A DNA stretch of 14,573 nucleotides, from NCBI GenBank assembly GCA_002422305.1, contig DIUG01000060.1, positions 1-14,573 of the forward strand, written 5' to 3'. Under the pieces are notes generated by a model. That model searched no databases. It saw only the letters and a program-made list of their open reading frames with translations, and was not told the origin of the DNA. Positions 1-8,814 of this stretch are shown in pieces. This DNA is from Patescibacteria group bacterium UBA6164. Lineage in GTDB: Bacteria; Patescibacteriota; Gracilibacteria; BD1-5; UBA6164. Both the position numbers and the translations under genes were made by a program. Numbering within the stretch: the stretch's first letter is position 1; the number at the start of each line of letters is the position of its first letter.

Positions 1-388
1 TGGTATAAAAGAAGAAAATGAAAACCTAATAACAAATGTATTTTCAAAATCATTTAGACTTGTTGTGATTGATGAAGTATTTGCGAAATTAGATATAGAT
101 AATTCTAGATATGTACTTGATTTATTTAAGAAACTTGAATTGCAACTCTTTATAATAACACCAACAAATACTATAAATGTGCTTGAAGATTATGTAAATA
201 CTATCTATTTTATAGCAAATATTGACGGAGCAAAATCTTTTAAAAATAAAATAGATATAAAATCAAGAACAAAGATACAAGAAAAAGTTTTTGAGAAACC
301 ACAAAGTAAACTGGAGGTTGAGTATTTGAAAAAAGATGAACTAAGAAAAAGAGATTTAGATGATATGAAAATGGAGATTTTTTGATAG
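1..388 (+). CDS. jetC: Wadjet JetC, C-terminal fragment (SMC/MukB-like ATPase)
   Basis: Only the last ~128 residues are present; the gene enters from the left edge, in frame from base 2. The fragment has a Walker B-type strand (RLVVIDEVF) followed by a helix and the segment LFKKLELQLFIITPT and then EDYVNTIYFI. I recognise this arrangement from the C-terminal ATPase lobe of JetC (MksF/MukB-like) proteins, where the catalytic acidic pair follows a hydrophobic strand and an LQLxIxTP strand comes next. In Wadjet, JetC is the SMC-like motor that loops DNA with JetA and JetB and activates JetD cleavage of small circular DNA. The tail is charged (KKDELRKRDLDD). With TGA=Gly the protein gains a terminal Gly and stops at TAG 386-388; under the standard code it would stop at 383-385. 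jetD starts 20 nt later, matching the known jetC-jetD order. The neighbour makes this assignment strong despite truncation. Confidence 0.85.
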
Positions 389-408
389 TAAAGGTAATTT
401 TATAAAAC

Positions 409-1539
409 ATGCAGACACAAAAACTTATAAAAAAAATAGAAAATAGTTATTTTGATTTTTTAGAGGCATATGTACTTTGAAATAAGATGCCTCTAGTTTT
501 TTCTGTGCCTAAAATATCTATAAAATGAAACGAAAATATCATAAATGAGTTTCAATTTGAATTAAGAAAATTAACTCAAAAACATATTTGATTAAAAATA
601 AATACAAATAAAACTATAAAATGAACTATTATAGAAAGTATAGAATTTGAAGATATTTTTTCATATCTAAAATTTATTAAAAAAAATAATGATTTTGATA
701 TCTTTTGTGAAAATATAGAAATAATAAAAAAATTTAAATTTTTAAATAATTGGTTAGAAAAAAATTATAAAATAATAAATTATTATACTTGAAAATGGCA
801 AAATATACTAAAAGTAATAAAATATTTTTTAATAAATCCTAAAAAAAATCTATTTGCAAGAGAGCTTGAAATAGATATTGACACAAAATTTATAGAAAGA
901 AATAAATCTATCATAGAAGAATTACTTATATATGTAGATGAACAGCAAGAAAATGCTTTTTCTTTTATATGAGATAGTTTTGAAGAAAAGTTTTGATTGA
1001 AAACAAAGCCTATTTTTATCAGGTTCAGGTTTTTAGATGATAGTTTAAAACTAGATTTTTTTTGAGTAAAAATAGATGATTTATATTTGACTTTGCAGGA
1101 TTTTACAAATCTAAAAACAACTTTTAAAAAAGTATTTATAGTAGAAAACGAGATAAATTATCTTACATTTCCAAATGTAAAAGATGCTATAATAATATGG
1201 TGAAGATGATTTAGCATTTCAAATCTAAAAAATATATATTGGTTAAAAGAAAAAGACATATATTATTTTTGAGATTTAGATAGTCATTGATTAAAAATAC
1301 TAGCTCAATGTAGAAAATATTTTCCACAAACAAAAAGTATATTTATGAACAAAGAAGTTTTTGATTTATATGATAGTTTTGTATGAGAGTGAAAAAAGCT
1401 TTGATATGAAGAAATATATAAATTGGAAAAGTATTTAGAAAAAGAAGAATTTGAATTATTGAAATATATAAATGAAAATAATTTGAGATTAGAGCAGGAG
1501 AATATTAGACAGGAGTATATATTGAAATTATGTTACTAA
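409..1539 (+). CDS. jetD: Wadjet nuclease subunit JetD (DUF3322/DUF2220, TOPRIM)
   Basis: A complete 376-aa protein if TGA is Gly (15 in-frame TGA, no GGN glycine codons by my count). The N-terminal ~180 residues correspond to the DUF3322 region, with LNNWLEKNY near 112-120 and INPKKNLFARELEI near 142. The C-terminal half is the DUF2220 TOPRIM-like nuclease: VENEINYLTFP (E246, E248), IIIWGRGF (261-268), YYFGDLDSHGLKIL with the acidic pair D289/D291, CRKYFPQTKSIFMN, and the terminal RLEQENI motif (360-366). These match the order of conserved blocks in JetD, which nicks or cuts DNA in the Wadjet complex. The glycines in WGRGF and GDLDSHG are all TGA, so the enzyme exists only under the recoded table. 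ATG 409 is the first start after jetC, with a weak AAGG at 391. The gene ends the operon; hairpins follow. Only the right end of the locus is visible, so jetA and jetB should lie upstream. Confidence 0.92.
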
Positions 1540-1564
1540 AATTACTTTAAAATCTTAGACAAAA

Positions 1565-1610
1565 GGCTAAAGCCTTCTGTTAACAAGCTGTCAACAAGGT
1601 GGCTTTAGCC
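1565..1610. terminator. GC-rich hairpin after jetD, candidate terminator
   Basis: Perfect 10-bp arms GGCTAAAGCC (1565-1574) and GGCTTTAGCC (1601-1610). The 26-nt loop contains a second partial stem (GTTAAC with GTCAAC, one mismatch). It is followed by TTTTTT at about 1629-1634. It is by far the most GC-rich stretch nearby and lies 25 nt after the jetD stop, so termination of the Wadjet operon is the simplest reading. The nested stem and long loop are unusual for a plain intrinsic terminator; a small structured RNA or mobile-element remnant is an alternative. Confidence 0.55.
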
Positions 1611-1645
1611 CCTTGAAGATTACTAAGTTTTTTAAATCTTTTCAG

Positions 1646-1674
1646 TATATTTAAACCATTATAATTTAAATATA
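1646..1674. repeat. AT-rich inverted repeat at convergent gene ends
   Basis: Perfect 10-bp arms TATATTTAAA (1646-1655) and TTTAAATATA (1665-1674) around a 9-nt loop. It lies six bases past the stop of the minus-strand dsbA-like gene and may form the 3' hairpin of that transcript, although no long U-run follows in that direction. Confidence 0.4.
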
Positions 1675-1679
1675 AAAAA

Positions 1680-2759
1680 TTAATTTAATAATTTATCAAT
1701 AATTATTTCAAATTCACTAATAGGATAAGAACCAAAAATAATTTCATATTCTAAAGTATCATTATTAATTAATACATTTGATGGAGCTCATGTAATTCTA
1801 AAAATATTAATTCATTTATCTATTTGTTCTTTAATTTTTTCTTTATATTTAGAATTATCTAAACATTTATCTATAATAGCTTTATTAATTCATAAAGTTC
1901 CAGCTTGTTCTATTAAATAATTTTTAGTAAAAGTTTGATCAAAAAAAGATTTTTTAATTAAACTATAAAAAGCTTCAGTTCATTTTTCTTCACCTACACA
2001 CTCTAAAATCTCAGCCCCCATTTGTGCATCTTCATTAAATGGTAAAATAAAATGATTAAATATAATATTTAAATTATTACCATATTTTTTAATTAAATTA
2101 TCTACAATACCATCATTATATAATTTTGAACAAAATTGACATTCTAAATTAGAATATTGAATAAATGTAATTTTTGAATTTTTATTACCTTTTATATAAG
2201 AAGTATCTTTTATAAATTGCAATTTTTCTTTATCTAATTGTAAAAATCATTTTTCACTTTTTTCTTGAAAAGGATTAAAAGTTGATTCTATTTCTAGATA
2301 AAATTCTCAATTAGGTAATGGTTTTAAAAAATCAGTTATTTTAAGATCAGTTTGTTTTCCATCATCTATTTGATTTAAATTATTAGTACTTAAATAATCA
2401 ATACTCCATTGTAAAGGATCCTTAGAAACATCAAAATCATTATTAGAAAAAACTATTAATGGTAATGTTTTTATTTCATTATTTTTTAAATAATCAGATA
2501 CCCATTGTTCCGAAAAATCTTTTTTAATAATGTTTGCTCAAGAAATTGATGGTAATAATTTCATTTTTTCAATAAACTCATAAGAATAACAATTTGTACA
2601 TCTTTTATCTTCATAAACAGTAATAGATAAATTACTATTAGAAACATTACTAATATTTTTTTCAAAATATTTTAAAAAATAAATTCCGATTAAAATAATA
2701 ATTAATAATAAAACTATAAAAATCACCTTTTTAGTAAAAATATTTTTTTGTAGTAACAT
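1680..2759 (-). CDS. Membrane-anchored tandem thioredoxin/DsbA-family oxidoreductase
   Basis: A 359-aa ORF with TGA=Gly. Residues 11-30 form one hydrophobic segment after a basic N-terminus, so the protein is probably anchored with the rest outside the membrane. A first thioredoxin-like domain follows: strand LSITVYED, motif CTNC (C54/C57) and a candidate cis-Pro strand TLPLIVFS. A second domain from about residue 185 is DsbA-like: ITFIQYSNLECQFC (C207/C210), a helical insertion, then TGAPSNVLIN with cis-Pro near 326. Such proteins form or isomerise disulfides in exported proteins. The CxxC plus cis-Pro pairs are clear; the true substrate and direction of electron flow are not. It stands alone: the upstream minus-strand gene rlmE is closed by a terminator. 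A TATAAT lies on the minus strand at 2784-2789 without a good -35. Glycine is about half GGN (8) and half TGA (7), unlike jetD. Confidence 0.85.
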
Positions 2760-2809
2760 AGTTATTTTAAAATAAATAATAAAATTATAGTAAATATTAT
2801 ATTTAAGTG

Positions 2810-2851
2810 TTTTAAAAAGTAAAATTTAATATTAAATTTTACTTTTTAAAA
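2810..2851. repeat. Perfect 42-bp palindrome
   Basis: Two 21-base arms with no spacer: 2810-2830 (TTTTAAAAAGTAAAATTTAA then T) is the exact reverse complement of 2831-2851. It sits between the rlmE terminator and the dsbA-like start. It could be a cruciform or hairpin terminator, or a dimeric regulator site overlapping the dsbA-like promoter region. The sequence alone does not decide. Confidence 0.6.
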
Positions 2852-2961
2852 TAATAAATTAGAAAAATTAACTAAATATTTTTCATATTGTTTTTTTTTG
2901 AGAAAAATAAATTACAAAGATATAAATGATGAAATAGAAAAGAGTTAAATATTTGATAAAC

Positions 2962-2993
2962 AAAAAAGACTAGAAAATTTTCTAGTCTTTTTT
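2962..2993 (-). terminator. Intrinsic terminator of the MBL-M15B-rlmE operon
   Basis: A perfect palindrome: AAAAAAGACTAGAAAA followed directly by TTTTCTAGTCTTTTTT. On the minus strand it gives a stem with a small loop and a six-T tail. The rlmE stop codon (2982-2984) lies inside one arm. Confidence 0.8.
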
Positions 2994-3659
2994 ATCTAAA
3001 CAAATTAGGTATTCTTCATGACTACTATCACGGCAAGCAATTGGTTTATAAGTTTTCATATCATTAAATCTTTTTTTAACCTGTTGCACTAAATCATTAA
3101 AATCTTCTCATTTAAAAACCTTCAAAAGCATATTTCATCATTTTTTTAAAAATCTATCACTAAATTTACATATTTCTATATTTAATTCTACTGATTCATA
3201 TTGATCTACATCAAATCTACCTGTTGTATTTGGAGCAATATCTGAAGTAATTAAATCAAATTGATCGTTCCCTATTTTATCAATTACTTGTTCACTTAAT
3301 TTATCATAATCAAAAATACTACAAACGATTGTTGAAACATTTGGATATGAAAAAGGTTTACATTCTTTTAAATCAACTCATATAATAGTTTTTTCTCTAA
3401 CTATATTACGAATAGCTTGTAAAAAACTACCAGGAGCACATCATATATCTATTACTGAAAAATCAGGTTTTATCAAATCAAATCTTTCTTGTATTTCTAA
3501 TAATTTATAAATACTTCTAGCTCTAAATCATGCCTTTTTTGCCTTTATTGCATATTCATCATTTACTACATAAGATCATCTATGTACTTTTTTCTTTCTA
3601 TGAAATCAAGTCTTTGGAGCAAAAGATTTTTTATTTTGTGGTCTATTTATTTTTGCCAT
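2982..3659 (-). CDS. rlmE: 23S rRNA 2'-O-methyltransferase RlmE (FtsJ/RrmJ)
   Basis: A 225-aa FtsJ-family methyltransferase that would methylate the 2'-O of U2552 in the 23S rRNA A-loop using SAM. The N-terminal ~30 residues are basic (RPQNKK, RKKKVHR), suited to RNA binding. The SAM motif is VIDIGCAPGSF (69-79). The catalytic tetrad is present: K52 in RARSIYKLLE, D140 in TSDIAPNTTG, K180 in LLKVFKGE, and E215 or E216 in SSHEEYLIC. The length is close to the ~209-aa E. coli enzyme. ATG 3659 lies 9 nt after the stop of the upstream M15B peptidase, so it is the last gene of an MBL-M15B-rlmE operon. Several motif glycines, including that in DIGCAPG, are TGA. The stop codon overlaps the terminator stem. 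Confidence 0.95.
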
Positions 3660-3668
3660 AATTATTTA

Positions 3669-4586
3669 TTATTTATAATATTCTGCTATTGTTAAATTAT
3701 TTTCTTTTAAATGAATTGCAAGTTCTTTTCAAACATATCTCCAATGCCACGGTTCAATTTCATATCAATCTATATTTAATCATTTTTGATATGTATTATG
3801 AAAACCATATTTATGTGCATTTTCAAATAACCAATTATAATACTTTTGTAATTTATTATTTGATTTCCAAGCATAATTTGTTGAAGTATCCCAAAAATCT
3901 ACTGCTAATCAAGATTGATGCTCACTATAACCAGCTTTTGCACAAAGATTATCTGGACATCATCTAGATTTTATTCATTTTTGATATTCATATGATCTAT
4001 AAGCACTAACAACAACTATTTTTTCTCATATATCATTAAAAAAATGTTCTGCCATTAATTGTAAATTATCATTTGCTACTTTTTTTAAAACTTGAGTTCA
4101 TCATTTTGAATCAATAATATAATTAGAAGATATCTTAACAAGATTTTTAGGAGTATAAAAAATATTATTAAAACTTTTATTTGATGTAACAAATTTAACT
4201 ATTGAATCATCATCTCCTAATGGTTCTGTATTATAATTACTTTTCACATTTGATGATATATTTTTTTTCTCATTAAATAATTCTTTTTCTTCAATTAATT
4301 TTATCTCATTTTTTTCTTCCAGTATTTTTTTTTCTAATAAATCTTCTTCTAATACTTTATTTTCAAACTTTACTTTTATTATTTGTGTAACTATTTTTTC
4401 TCTTTCTATCAATTTATTTTGTAAATCAATATTTATTAATTTTAACTTTATTATATTACCAAAAATCAATATTAAAATAAAAATAATATAAAATATTAAT
4501 ATGAATAATATAATAAACAAATATAAACTTTTTTTATTATTAATATACTTTTTAAAATAAGTTAATAATATCACTTTAAAATTCAT
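3669..4586 (-). CDS. Membrane-anchored M15B (VanY-type) D-Ala-D-Ala carboxypeptidase
   Basis: A 305-aa protein. The N-terminus is cytoplasmic and basic, residues 21-43 form a very hydrophobic transmembrane segment, and about 50-108 is a charged Lys/Glu-rich stretch likely to be coiled coil. The catalytic domain fills about 160-305. It shows the M15B signature: SAYRSYEYQ (R197), SEHQSGLAVDF with zinc ligands H223 and D230, and EPWHWRYVG with E278 and H281. Such enzymes trim the terminal D-Ala of peptidoglycan stem peptides outside the membrane. An insertion before the zinc motif carries two cysteines (C210, C215) that could form a disulfide. The gene lies between the MBL gene (28-nt gap) and rlmE (9-nt gap), all on the minus strand. 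The family call is firm; the exact bond cut, and whether it acts on own or host wall, is unknown. Confidence 0.92.
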
Positions 4587-4614
4587 GTTTTTTTAAATAT
4601 AAAATAATCTTTTT

Positions 4615-6114
4615 TTAAAATTCACTAAATATTTTTTCTACAAATTCATCAACATTCTTTCAATTCAAAGCATTTATAAAATGTAATTCATATTTTTTAT
4701 AAACCAAATCATTATTTAAAAAATTTGCTCCCAACATAGTCCAAAATCTATATCATTTTCAAGTTGTTAATTTATGCCAAAAATTTGAATAAAGTTCTTG
4801 TTTTCAATCATAAAAATCTTGTATATCATTTGCAAAATAATCTTCGTCAAAATAATTTGGATTACTTATTTCACTAAAATTATATTTTCAAAATCAATAA
4901 GAATAAAACTTTTCAGTAAAATTTCAATTTTTAAGATAAGATATTTTAATAATATAATCTCTTTTATTTTGTAATAAAATATTCTTTAATGAATCCTCTA
5001 AATTTACTATTTGATAAGGTAAAAATCTATTATTTAATAAATCTAAAATAATTTTTTCTTGCTCTTCAATATTTCTATTTTCTTTAAATAAAGGTCAATT
5101 AGAATAATACCTATTAAAAGATTGAGCTAAATTCACTGGAAAATCTTCAAAACAAAAATCATTTATATAAGATATTTTTTCTAGTTTATATATTTTTCAA
5201 TTTTTTATTTCATAAGTATAAGATGGTTCAAAATATGATAAATCATAATTATTATTATATTTTCTCATCATATTTTTTTCTAAAATAACAAGCTCATTTA
5301 ATCAAAGTACTTTTACTTTTAAAGCATTTATATCTAGTTTTTTAGGATAAACTATTCATTGTCATATAATTGATTTACAATAATTTTTTACAGCAGTTAT
5401 ATCTTTAAAATCAACTATTTCATCATAAAATTTTATAAAATCCCATTCTATACTTTCTTTTCTAGTTTTTACATATTCTGAAATAAATTGTTTTCTCTTA
5501 TTTCAATCACTTATATCTAATAATTTAATATTTCATTCTAGCTCATTTCTAGTAGATAAATAAAAAACTGATTCAAATTTTTTAAATGTAAACATATTAA
5601 AAATATAATTTTGAACTTCTTCTGTTTCTGGTGGTAATGTATCAATTTCAGCATACATTATTTCTTTTTCATTATATATAAATATAGTCATTACATCATC
5701 TTCATTTGTTATATAATCATTTTCAAAAATAAATCATTTTATTTTTATTCATTTAATATCTATTTCTTGTTTATTTTTTAAAATCTTATATCTAAATTTT
5801 GGTAAATATTTAGATATAAGTCAAACCAAAAACTCCATTGTTTCAGGAATTAAAATTAATGGTAATTCTTCTAAATTATTATACATTTCTACTAATGTAT
5901 ACGGATCAAAATGATCACTATGACTATGACTTATAAATATAGCATCTATATATCAAATTTTTGAATAATCTATTTTAAAACTAGGATTTCTAGCCATTAA
6001 ATCTCAAAAAACATAATTACTAAGCCAACAATCACTAAGTATTCTAACTATTTCTCAATCTTTATTTTCAATATTTACTAAAAACTCTGAATGTCATAAA
6101 TAATCTATTTTCAT
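4615..6114 (-). CDS. MBL-fold metallo-hydrolase (UlaG-like) with large unknown C-terminal region
   Basis: A 499-aa protein. Residues 1-170 resemble UlaG-type metallo-beta-lactamase-fold enzymes: opening MKIDYLGHSEFLV, then LSDCWLSNYVFGD, then the metal motif ISHSHSDHFDPYTL (H63, H65, D67, H68), and a later acidic strand IMYAEIDTL (D158). I do not see the third histidine that normally lies between these motifs, so the metal site may be incomplete or differently built. The remaining ~330 residues are rich in Tyr, Asn, Phe and Lys and I recognise no domain in them. The DCWL...SHSHSDH arrangement also recalls CMP-Neu5Ac-hydroxylase-like and NAPE-PLD-like relatives, but substrate cannot be inferred. 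First gene of the apparent operon with the M15B peptidase and rlmE. No Shine-Dalgarno motif precedes ATG 6114. Confidence 0.75.
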
Positions 6115-6169
6115 ATTTCTTTATTTATATATTATTTTTTTAATTATTTTAATATTTTAGAACTTTTTC

Positions 6170-6191
6170 ATTATAATTTTAAAATTATAAT
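6170..6191. repeat. 22-bp AT palindrome after the SDR gene
   Basis: A perfect palindrome built on ATTATAATTTT and its complement, starting 3 nt past the SDR stop (minus strand) and ahead of the MBL gene start at 6114. It is a possible terminator hairpin for the SPL-SDR transcript, with no clear U-run in that direction. Confidence 0.4.
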
Positions 6192-6194
6192 TTT

Positions 6195-6833
6195 TTACAA
6201 ATCTATTTCAAATCTTTTTTCAAATCACATTATTATATTATTTATTATAAAATAGATACTAACTAAAGTCGTAATATTATTAATATTATTATCTATTTTT
6301 ATTTCAGATTTATCATGAAAAGTTGTTTCAACTATTTTTGGATTTATTATATATATCCCCTTTCATTTCATTTCATTTTTTAATGCTCAAGCAAATCATC
6401 TAAGACCAAATTTAGATGCCTGATAAACAGCAGCATATTTCATAAATTTTTTTGAAATAATACTTCATACAAATATTATTTTAGCTTTTTTAGTTAAATA
6501 TGGTTCTAATTCTTTTATTAAAAGTATAGGAGATAATAAATTCAATTTTATTATTTCTTCGTATTTTTCATTAGATCATTTTTCATATTTTCAAAAATGA
6601 CCTAATCAAGCATTTATTATTATAATATCTAATTTTATATTTCAATCTTTTAAATATTTAATAATTATTTTAAATAATTCAAAATTTGTTAAATCTATAT
6701 TAAATTCTTTAAAACCTATAATTTCTGTCTTAGTTCTAGATATTCATATAATATTATTATTTTCTTTCAAATTATTAAGTAAATAATTCCCTATTCATCT
6801 TGAAACTCAAGTTATTAATATATTTTTTTTCAT
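6195..6833 (-). CDS. Short-chain dehydrogenase/reductase (SDR)
   Basis: A 212-aa NAD(P)-dependent oxidoreductase of the classical SDR fold. Motifs in order: TGVSRGIG cofactor loop (8-15), with two of its three glycines written TGA and one GGG; acidic strand FNIDLTN (44-50); NAGLG (74-78); FVGSIIS with catalytic S124; and YQASK with Y137 and K141. The chain is shorter than the usual ~250 aa, ending soon after the NPKIVET region, so the substrate lid is small. ATG 6833 follows the TAG of the SPL-like gene by 3 nt, so the two are co-transcribed and probably translationally coupled. Small SDRs of this form often act on sugars or act as general carbonyl reductases. The substrate is unknown here. 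Confidence 0.88.
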
Positions 6834-6836
6834 ATT

Positions 6837-7859
6837 CTAATATTCTAAACAAAGTATACAATTATTATCTAAATCCTTAAACATTTTATAAAATGTTTCT
6901 CTTACTTTTTTTGATTCTCTATAAAATCAATCATTATCTAAATCAAGCATATGTAGTATATCTAAATCCATATATTTAGATAGTATTTTATTATAATCTT
7001 TTTTTGTATACAAAAGTCAAGAAGCAAATGTAGAATTTATATCACAAAAATTTACTTTATTTTTAATATAATCTATAAACTCAGAATATATTTTTTCATA
7101 ATCATTTACTGGAAGTAAAGGTAAAAATCTTATTCAAACTTTAAATCATAAATCAAGTAATTTATTTATAGAATTTATTCTAGCATCTAAACTAGAAGTT
7201 CATTTTTCATATTTATCAATCAATTTTTGAGGATTTAAAGAAAAAGCTATTTCTGTATTTTTAGGTATAAATCATAAATCAAGTAATGGTTTTATATTTG
7301 ATGATTTAGTTCTAATTTCCATAAAAATTTCACTCTCAATATGCAGTCATTCCCCTTCTACAAGAGAAAGATTTAAAGTTTCAAAAAATGGTATAAATTC
7401 ATTACAAAATCAACTAAATCAGTCCATTCATAAAATATCTGAATAATCTGATGAATAAAACCATATTTCATTTTGTTTTCAACTTTTTTCTCATAATATA
7501 ATATTTTTTATTTTCTCTTCTATATCTCTCTTTATATCTTCATAATTAATAAAAACTACCATATTTTCATTTTTGAAAGCTCATTTTAAATAACAATAAC
7601 TACAATCATAAATACAATTTAAACTTGTTTTAAAAAAGAAAGATTTTTTTGTATGTCAATATCAAATAGGAGCATCCAATACAGAATTTGAATTTATTTT
7701 TGCAATTATTAATGATTTTTTTGAAAATAAATTTGTATAATTTTTATCAAAAAGATTTTTATAATTATTAATATAAATAACTTTAGAATTTTTAAATTTT
7801 TCAAGTATTTTTTTTGTTTGTGGATAATCTATTGCTTGTTTTTCTATATAAATTAACAT
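6837..7859 (-). CDS. Radical SAM protein of the spore photoproduct lyase (SPL) family
   Basis: A 340-aa protein, the same size as B. subtilis SplB. A variable N-terminus (1-65) is followed by FFFKTSLNCIYDCSYCYLKG, the CxxxCxxC radical-SAM cluster motif with C82, C86 and C89 in the SPL-typical context (YDCxYCYL). Later blocks also fit the family: EIWFYSSDYSD (131-141), FSLNPQKLIDKYEKGTSSLDARI, and FKVGIRFLPLLPV. SPL repairs the spore thymine dimer by radical chemistry, but nothing suggests sporulation here. The position aligned by eye with SplB Cys141 (before TSD) is Y135, so the canonical H-atom donor seems absent; a different substrate or donor is likely. Two cysteines end the protein (CILCLEY). 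Directly followed by an SDR gene. Confidence 0.8.
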
Positions 7860-7949
7860 ATTTTTATTTATAATTTTAAAATCCTAATTATCTATAATTT
7901 AATAAAGATCGAAAATAAGTAAAGTAAATAATAATTCTAGTATAAATAC

Positions 7950-8765
7950 TTACTTAACTAAAAATTTATATAAATATTCTTCTAATCATTTCAAAAATTT
8001 CTTTTTGTCTAAATGTTTATTATCTAAAAAATAAATATCAAAGTTATCATTTACAAGAGCAAAATATCTATAATAAAATTTTTTAAATATTTCTGTTTCT
8101 GAAAAAGTAAAATTAAAATGATTTTTATATTTTTCAAATAATTTTCTTTCTTTTATTTTTTTTTGTAAAGAAATAGTATTTTCTAAATAATTATATATTT
8201 TTTCAAACAATAATTTATAATCAATATTTTTTTCTAATAAACTTTTAGCCTTTTGAAAATCAAAATTTTTAGTCTCTTCTCAAACTTTATCAACAGGTAT
8301 TTTTAAAATAATTCTAGCTACACTAAAATTATCACAAACTTTTTCAAATCAATATGATTCCATATCTATATATAATTCTCATTCTAATTTAAACTCATCA
8401 TAAATTACTTTTTCACTACATGCTATACTTGATAATTCTCAAAAATTAAATAAATATGGAATTATTAGTTCTTTTTTATTAGAAAGATTAAATATTCTAG
8501 ATACTTGTATTAATTGATCTTCTAATTTCTCCATTGTAGGAAAAGTTTGGGATAGATTAATATAACCACAAACTCAAATATTTAAAATAAAATCAAAATC
8601 TTTATTTTGTTCTAAAAATTTAGTAAGATTTAAAATCATATTATAATTTCCTATTCAAGTAGTTAAAAAACTTGTTTTTATATTTCTTAAAGCAAGTTTT
8701 TTAATTTGTTCTTTTACGATATTAAGCTCTTGTGACAATGCTCAAACTATAAGTATTTTGTACAT
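7950..8765 (-). CDS. Nucleoside phosphorylase-fold protein, MTA/SAH nucleosidase-like
   Basis: A 271-aa protein. The first ~165 residues follow the MTAN (PNP/UDP phosphorylase) pattern: YKILIVGALSQELNIV with general-base-type E13; TTGIGNYNM (35-43); DFILNIGVCG (58-67); a purine-loop segment IACSEKVI (115-121); LYIDMESYGFEKVCDNF with the ribose-binding M135-E136; and a strand ending RIILKIPVD with D159 at the catalytic Asp position. MTAN-type enzymes hydrolyse the N-glycosidic bond of methylthioadenosine or S-adenosylhomocysteine. Residues ~165-271 are a Lys/Phe-rich helical extension that MTAN lacks and I do not recognise. Sequence in the 70-110 region is divergent, so futalosine hydrolase-like or other nucleoside specificity is possible. 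Monocistronic by position. Confidence 0.72.
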
Positions 8766-8814
8766 TTGACTATTATTATTTTAATATTCTTTATATATAA
8801 TAATAATATTAAAC

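Noticed and set aside
3689..3967. Plus-strand ORF of 92 aa
   Set aside because: Antisense shadow of the M15B peptidase gene, whose catalytic motifs are on the minus strand.
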